Shown: positions 58,181-64,000 of the stretch, piece by piece
How positions within the stretch are numbered: the stretch's first letter is position 1
How the letters are laid out: every line of letters starts with the position of its first letter
DNA from: Mixophyes australis
Lineage: Eukaryota > Chordata > Amphibia > Anura > Limnodynastidae
NCBI GenBank assembly: GCA_036250195.1
Contig: JAVHZZ010000009.1
Location: 100,586,771 to 100,650,770 of the forward strand
DNA: 64,000 nucleotides
Direction of reading: 5' to 3'
Notes under the pieces: model-generated
Database searches by the model: none
What the model saw: the letters and a program-made list of their open reading frames with translations, nothing else
Told to the model about the DNA's origin: nothing
Program-made: the position numbers and the translations under genes

Positions 58181-59668
58181 TTGGTGTTGATTTGCCTCCC
58201 TACAAGGAATAACTAATATTGTCTGCTGCATCACAAATATGACTCCAATGAAAGCGTTACTGCTGAAGAAACTGACGACATGAAGAACAATTTGTTGTTC
58301 AGAAGATCTCAGGCTCCAGAATCTTCAGAAACAAAGTTACAATATCTGGATAAAGTGAAAGGTTATGTTGCTACACTCAATGCAGATGTTTGGAGCATAT
58401 CTGAAATACCCTGACAAGGCAGCTCGTTAGATATCCAGAAGATGTTTAGGAACAAGGAGAGTACTGTCTATAATCAAACCCAGAAACACTCATATTTCAG
58501 ACAACAACTCTTCTCACTGAGCTTCCTGAGATGCTTGATGTCACTTTTTCTAGTTTCAGTGTGAAGCTTCACCAGCACCTGATTATTTGCATTGTTCCCT
58601 CTTCTAGAACTATGGCTCAACCCTCTGATTTCCTATATAACCCTTGCACCTGCACTTCCTGACTGCCAAATCATGTTGCCTCTAATCTCTAATCTAGTTT
58701 ATTTCTGTTTTACTACTCCAATCCTGAATATATATTTGAATACACCTGTACAAAAAAAGAAATGCATTTTTATATGATGCCTTGCTCTCTTTTTATTATA
58801 ATTGGACCTCAAAAAGGCTTAATTATGAACATAATATAAATAGAATTATTTTGCAGTAGCCCAAGCCAGCAATCAGACCTTAGCTTTTATTAGTTCAAAT
58901 TGCTCTAGACTATAAAAATCTTAACATTTCTGCTTCCTGTAATATTATATTTTCACATAAGTTTCAATTTCCTGAAACATATAAATGAGTTTGAAAATGC
59001 ACATTCTAACATATAAATAATGGTCTTATATTGTATTCATCATTTTAGTGTCATTGTGGTTTCATCAAATTTTAATACAGCATTAATGGTAAAAGATTTT
59101 ATCTGTGGAACACCATATTAAATCTGATGACATTTTAAAGTAAATATAGACAAAAGTAATGGAATAAATTAGCCCAAATTAATAAAAATCTGTTCTCTTT
59201 AAGTAAATATCAATGCAAATGTACAGCCGTTTATCTCTGCAGTGCTTAGCACTTCCACAAAAAAGTAATTTGGATTAGTTTCATGAATTGTAATTGTGCT
59301 GTAGATCTTTTTGACCTCTAGCATAAAATAACCTTCAGAAGGCCACTGCATATATTGATGGAAATAAGGGTACTTCCGAGCCTGGCAATAGATGCTCAGC
59401 ATGACCACTCTTAACAGGTTATGTGTTTTGAATACAATATGGAGCTAGATCAAACAAAGACTAAAGTATGAATTGGAATTATTCATTTAATATTTTCATG
59501 GTTGATAAAATCTTGTCCATTATTTTAACATAACTAACTGTTTTATTTGTTTTAATATTTGTAACAATATTATTCAATGTCAAGTGTACTAATTAAGAAC
59601 ACTGGCTATTCTATCTTCGCCATTAAATGAAGATAAATAAATATATATAATTATCATTATTACTTTAC
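58181..59668. other. Spacer; first 400 bp coding-like
   Basis: At 58.24-58.4 kb the frame with AEETDDMKNN-like and ETKLQYLDKVKGYVATLNAD codons resembles a protein but matches nothing I know. The rest is AT-rich and empty. Confidence 0.3.
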
Positions 59669-59940
59669 AGCTGAAATAAAGTATACTATGGGAAATCAAT
59701 TGGTCACGTTACTTCCGAAAGTAGCGGTGCCTGCGCTCTATTAACGTTAATATGGTACTTTTAACCCGGACTTCTGCTCGCAACTCAGGGAGCCGCAAGC
59801 AGAAATCAGCATCAAACAGTACCTTACTAAGGGTAATAATGCACACTATTACCATAGTAACAGTAATAGTGCGCAGGCCACATTACTTTTGGCAATAACG
59901 CTGCCAAATGAATTCACTCTATATGTACTTTATTTCAGCT
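59669..59940. mobile_element. 272-bp MITE with AGCTGAAATAAAGTA termini
   Basis: The left end AGCTGAAATAAAGTATACTA is mirrored by TATGTACTTTATTTCAGCT. The GC-richer interior has GCGCTC and GTGCGC words. No coding capacity. Superfamily and target duplication unresolved. Confidence 0.7.
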
Positions 59941-61243
59941 ATATACACTAAGCAATACTTGGCGAAGTTAGTGAGTGATCTTACAGTATGAGGTGAAAAT
60001 GTTTTCAGCTTGTTAATAAAAAGCAATAGTAAGAAAAAATTATTGAACATCTCATTCTGCAGTGACAACGTTAGGGCTGTGATTGAATGCTATGAAATAC
60101 AGAACCAGCAACATATTAATTATTAACTCAAAATTTAGTAAAGTAATAGTCATCAATAAAATATGTGAAGAAGTGCAATAAGAGATTAACTACATGTTAT
60201 AATAAAAACTGAGCTACTGCTCAAATAAAAGTTTTGCTTAAACCGAAAATCAGTTTGCGAAGGTCAGATTGAAAAGTTTTTAGAATTCTTATTAAAAGTC
60301 ATTTGTAAACATTTTCATTAACTTTTTTCAACAAGTTCTATAGAAATTGTAAAGACAACAAAAGCAAAGTGTGCACATATACATTATAACAAAAATCTTC
60401 ATATACCTTTGAAAATATTTTTTTGTTTGATCTATTTATAAATTATTTATGACTTAAATTGACTTAAAATTTAACTGTAGGTCCAATAATGCAGATAGTC
60501 AGCAATTCAAGTTAGGAATTTTACTCATCTCTGAGTGCAATTTTACGTGCCAGAAATGCTAATAAATATCTTATATCCATCTGCCAAAAAGTTCATGGCT
60601 GAAAACAATAAATTAAAATACATCTTCAGTTTGCATTCTGCAAGATATAAACATATAAAAAAGTAAATAAAGTCATCACTAGATAATATGCATTCAAATC
60701 AATCTTACTCACTGCTCTCATCTGCTACAGCCTGACCTCAAAGTAAGTCTTAACTACTGTTGCTGATCCACTAACTGCAACATGTCAGCTAAGGGTCAAG
60801 ATTATTATTTTCACTTGTTAAGGATATCAATTAATATTGGGAAGCTATAGTGAAATTATTATATATTTTGCCTCTCAGATATAATTTACTGTGGAATATG
60901 CATGCATATACATATATGATAATAATGCATACTTTTAATTTCAAATAATGGTATGATTACATTAGAGCCATTTGACATTTTGTAAAATAGAGTTGAGTAT
61001 ACATAAATTATCGTGACATCTTGTCCTATTATTGATTCCTCCATGAAAAAGTTTCACATTGGCCCACTTCTGGATGTAAACCACTGGATTAGTGTTAGCT
61101 GTAGAATAGATTAGTGAGTGAAAATCTATATTTTTGCTAAACCCACTGTATTGATTTTTTGATTCCAAGAGTTTAGTCTGCATATATAGGAGAGCTAAGT
61201 ATGTTTCTTGAATATTCAATGCAAAACTTGACAGCTTTGTTTG
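59941..61243. other. AT-rich spacer
   Basis: Nothing recognised. Confidence 0.45.
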
Positions 61244-61265
61244 ACACACACACACACACACACAC
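61244..61265. repeat. (CA)n microsatellite
   Basis: About 22 bases of CA repeats. Confidence 0.9.
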
Positions 61266-61368
61266 TAATGTTTATTTGCAAAGAAAACTTATCTGACAGT
61301 AATGACAGGGCAACAATGTTTATGAGAATATACCAGATCTAACAGAGGCAGATTTGAGTCCCCCTATT

Positions 61369-61460
61369 TTTTTATTATGATTAATATTATTATTATTAAT
61401 AATAATAAACTTTATTTATAGGGTGCCACATGTGGTCCGCAGCACCGTACCATGGCACTG
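61369..61460 (-). mobile_element. LINE 3' tail, L2/CR1-like
   Basis: ATTATTATTAATAATAATAA, TTTATTTATAGGGTGCCACA and GTCCGCAGCACCGTA correspond to the tail and last UTR block of the LINEs at 15.0 and 25.5 kb. Only the end is recognisable. Confidence 0.65.
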
Positions 61461-62569
61461 CATGCAAAATTGGGATAAGTTTTGCAGGACATAATTATTT
61501 AAATTAGATTCAATTGGTGGTGAAGGTACACATTATAGCTACAGAGCATATTTACACATACCAAATTTCTGGATTTGAAACACATGCCCTGAAATGTTGG
61601 AACCCAGGCATTGGCCTATAACACATCTGGGATGGTGCATTTACAGGTGTACTTTCACTAATGTAATAAATGCAAACACATAGGGATGGTAATTGTAATT
61701 AAGAGTTGATGTCCTATCACTCTTTTGATTAAGACTTAAAGACCCTGAGTACTTTAAGAGAGAAATGGAAAAATTAATGAAAAGAGTGGTTGTAAGGCGG
61801 TATTATGAACATTTTTAAAGCACCCCCTTCACTATTCTACCATGCACATTTCCAATCCCCAAGCATAGATGCAGATTGATGCAAACTGTTATGTGTTTGT
61901 GCATTTACATATGCACAAGCAGACAAATAGGCACATTTTTTTTGCCAGCATTATTCGCAGGTTCGGAAATAACTTTTAACAACTCACGTTGTACACAATA
62001 TAAAATATGACAGTCTATATAGCTGGATTCTTGGTAAGAGAATTGCCATATACTATGTCAGGTACATATATATGCAAGTATATATCTGGTATTGTACCGT
62101 GCAGAGCAGCTGATTAAATTGTAAAGTATATTCTACCAGTTACAGACAGTTTTGCCCATATGATTTCCATAAAATAAAAGATATATTAATACCATTCTGA
62201 AAATGTATTTTTCCCCAATATTAAAATGTGTTCTCAAAATGTTCCAGAGAGGAAATGCAGTTTTGTTCTACCATTGCTGTGACTGTCCTCCTATTTTTTG
62301 CTAATTTTTGTATTTTATTTTCATGTTATTGCACCTCATTGTTTAGCTGTACAGCATTAGGATCACACATTCCTAAGAAGAGACAGACTTTTACAGTTAC
62401 AGCCCAAGGTCACTTCCAGCAATGTTAAATGTCGCTGTCCGGTCTGTGGAACCTCATAGCACTGTCCATTCCGTGGAACCTCACACAGCTTTCCGGTCAG
62501 GGATGCTTTGTGGTGTTGCTGTTGCTCAAGATCCAGCTGTGAAGTTGTGCAACAGAAGTTGTGTCAGGT
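61461..62569. other. Spacer without recognised feature
   Basis: No gene or repeat recognised on either strand. Confidence 0.4.
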
Positions 62570-62659
62570 GTGGACAGCTGGGACCAGGGCCAGACTGGCC
62601 ATCTGGCACTTCTGACAAATGCCAGAAGGGCCGATGGCCAGATGGGCCGGTTGCTAGCT
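62570..62659. repeat. GC-rich repeat start with GGGCCAGACTGGCCATC
   Basis: GGGCCAGACTGGCCATCTGG followed by GGGCCGATGGCCAGATGGGC is built of short inverted GGCCA words. It has the look of a terminal region of a DNA element frequent in frog genomes. The family is not assigned. Confidence 0.4.
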
Positions 62660-62740
62660 GGCCGGCCCCATCGCTCAGCGCACAGACTGTCATGCCAGAA
62701 TCCGGCATGACAGCCTGTGCGCTGAGCAGTGGGGCCGGCC
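62660..62740. repeat. 81-bp GC-rich palindrome
   Basis: GGCCGGCCCCATCGCTCAGC at the left pairs with GCTGAGCAGTGGGGCCGGCC at the right. The inner arms GCGCACAGACTGTCATGCC and GGCATGACAGCCTGTGCGC differ by one base. A very strong hairpin could form. Confidence 0.85.
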
Positions 62741-62904
62741 CTACACTTACTTCCTGGTGGCCGCAAAACCCTCCTCCTCCCCATAGCTCCTGTGAATGGT
62801 TCTGCCGATGAATGTCACATGGGACGTGCACCATGTGATAGGTGCCGTCCCATGTGATAGGAGAGACTGTACACAGTGCCGCGGAGCGCACAAGGTAAGG
62901 GGGG

Positions 62905-63108
62905 GTAGTTTGTGTGACAGGGGATCTATTCGTGTGACAGGGTATCTATTTATTTGTGTGACAGGGTATCTATTTATTTGTGTGACAGGGTATCTATCTA
63001 TTTGTGTGACAGGGTATCTATTTATTTGTGTGACAGGGTGTCTATCTATTTGTGTGACAGGGTATCTATTTGTGTTACAGGGTATCTATTTGTGTGACAG
63101 GGTATGAT
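62905..63108 (+). repeat. Minisatellite, unit about 17-25 bp
   Basis: About eight to nine copies of TTTGTGTGACAGGGTATCTA, some with an extra TTTA and shortened copies at both ends. The open frame over this stretch is a repeat translation and not a gene. Confidence 0.9.
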
Positions 63109-63261
63109 TATAGTGTAACAAAAAATAGCACAGAATTTGCTGACAGGCGCCAATAAAAATGGGATCGACAAAGTTAAAAAATATATAAATCAAGCTCTGA
63201 ATGACAATGAATGCAAATAACCAAGAAAATAACCAAAAAAAAAATATCCAAAGAATGACCT
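63109..63261. other. Unique segment interrupting tandem arrays
   Basis: About 150 bp beginning at AACAAAAAATAGCAC and ending CAAAGAATGACC stands between the two arrays. GATTATAGTGT occurs on both sides of it. Confidence 0.5.
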
Positions 63262-63500
63262 TTATGATTATAGTGTGTATGTGTGTAACAGTATAACTAT
63301 AGTATGTGTGTGTGTGAGACAGATTATGATTATAGTGTGTATGTGTGTAACAGTATAATTATAGTATGTGTGTGACAGGGTATGATTATAGTGTGTATGT
63401 GTGTAACAGTATAACTATAGTATGTGTGTGACAGGGTATGATTATAGTGTGTATGTGTGTAACAGTATAACTATAGTATGTGTGTGTGGGCAGGCATATG
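63262..63500 (+). repeat. Tandem repeat, unit about 62 bp
   Basis: Four copies of a unit combining GATTATAGTGTGTATGTGTG, AACAGTATAACTATAGTATG and TGTGTGACAGGGTAT. The GACAGGGTAT part links it to the preceding minisatellite. Confidence 0.9.
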
Positions 63501-63507
63501 ACCATAA

Positions 63508-63539
<32 letters not shown>

Positions 63540-64000
63540 ATGGCTGGTGTATGACAATAATGTGTGTATGGGGGGCCGGTGTATGACTATAATGTGTGGA
63601 TGGGGAGCTCTTAATATAATGTGGGAGGTAGGCTGTTAATCTAATAGTGAATTTCAGGTGGGGACTAATTATTGGGTGCTATACTATTTGTGGGGTGATG
63701 GTGGGGGCAATTTAATAGTGGGGCCTATCAATTTCAGATGGGGTGATTGGATTTTTAATTTAATGCTGGGGTGGTTTGGGAGTTATTAAGTGAATGTGGG
63801 GCTGTTTGGGGAAAATAAGGTCTATTTATTAAATGTGATTATGAGTTAATGCCTGGGGTGGTTGTAGGAAATGGATATATTTATTAAACTTAAATGCTAT
63901 TTAATTTCTTGCTGGAGTTGTTTGGAGAGAGGGAAATAGTTTTATTTATTAAATAGGAATACTATTTAATGTCAGGGCTAGTTGGAGGGAAATAGATGTA
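63501..64000 (+). repeat. Degenerate G-rich tandem array
   Basis: Imperfect units with GGGGTGGTTTGGG or GGGGCTGTTTGGGG, a GAAAATA-type run and TTTATTTATTAAAT spacers, each about 70-80 bp. The strand is strikingly G-rich and the array continues to the window edge. Confidence 0.65.

Noticed and set aside
62796..63107. 103-codon frame with repeated VTGYLFIC-type units
   Set aside because: It is the translation of a minisatellite and no promoter or splice context supports a protein.
62908..63490. CRISPR-like regular repeats
   Set aside because: The spacers are themselves repeats and vary by slippage. This is a vertebrate minisatellite.

Overview
The window looks like intergenic DNA of a large amphibian genome, most likely a frog. 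That rests on its AT-rich, intron-poor composition, on several families of short palindromic DNA elements with TIRs such as GGGCTAGATTTACTA and GGGGTAAATGTATCAA, and on a mixture of Harbinger, hAT, Tc1, Penelope-like, Ty3/gypsy and L2-type LINE remnants. The species cannot be fixed from the sequence. No exon of an ordinary host gene, no rRNA or functional tRNA gene and no CRISPR array was found. Nearly every recognisable coding stretch belongs to a mobile element, and most are decayed.

Layout. 0-10 kb: AT-rich spacer with a SINE fragment, two 175-bp MITEs with CTA target duplications, a Tc1 5' fragment and a complete 621-bp solo LTR with a 5-bp duplication (9,408-10,028). 10-20 kb: a decayed hAT transposase (minus), a Ty3/gypsy gag-pro remnant (plus), a Penelope-like reverse transcriptase (minus) and LINE 3' ends. 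20-30 kb: a palindromic MITE, a SINE with a 15-bp target duplication and a nested LINE, LTR-like blocks, and a retroelement-like unit carrying a GAAACGCG motif. 30-35 kb: a decayed Tc1 transposase, then a repeat interrupted by an unusual insertion with apparently perfect 298-bp inverted arms and an 18-bp flanking repeat.

38.3-40.7 kb (minus) holds a broken copy of a multi-copy gene family. Its C-terminal half has the signature of a tyrosine recombinase: an R-x-x-GE box, an RKH box, LGH and a late Tyr. 41.6-45.0 kb holds a 3.2-kb Harbinger-type element with TIRs and a CTA target duplication. It was inserted into an older MITE and carries an apparently intact three-exon gene for a Myb/SANT-like accessory protein, but no transposase. 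51.6-57.2 kb appears to be a second, much older Harbinger element with a decayed, intron-containing transposase.

58-64 kb contains a perfect 91-bp-arm hairpin MITE, another MITE, and at the end a GC-rich palindrome followed by minisatellite arrays. The most interesting objects are the accessory-only Harbinger element, the recombinase-like gene and the inverted-arm insertion. The gene-carrying Harbinger element and the small MITEs share terminal sequence, so one unseen transposase could have moved them all. That last point is inference.
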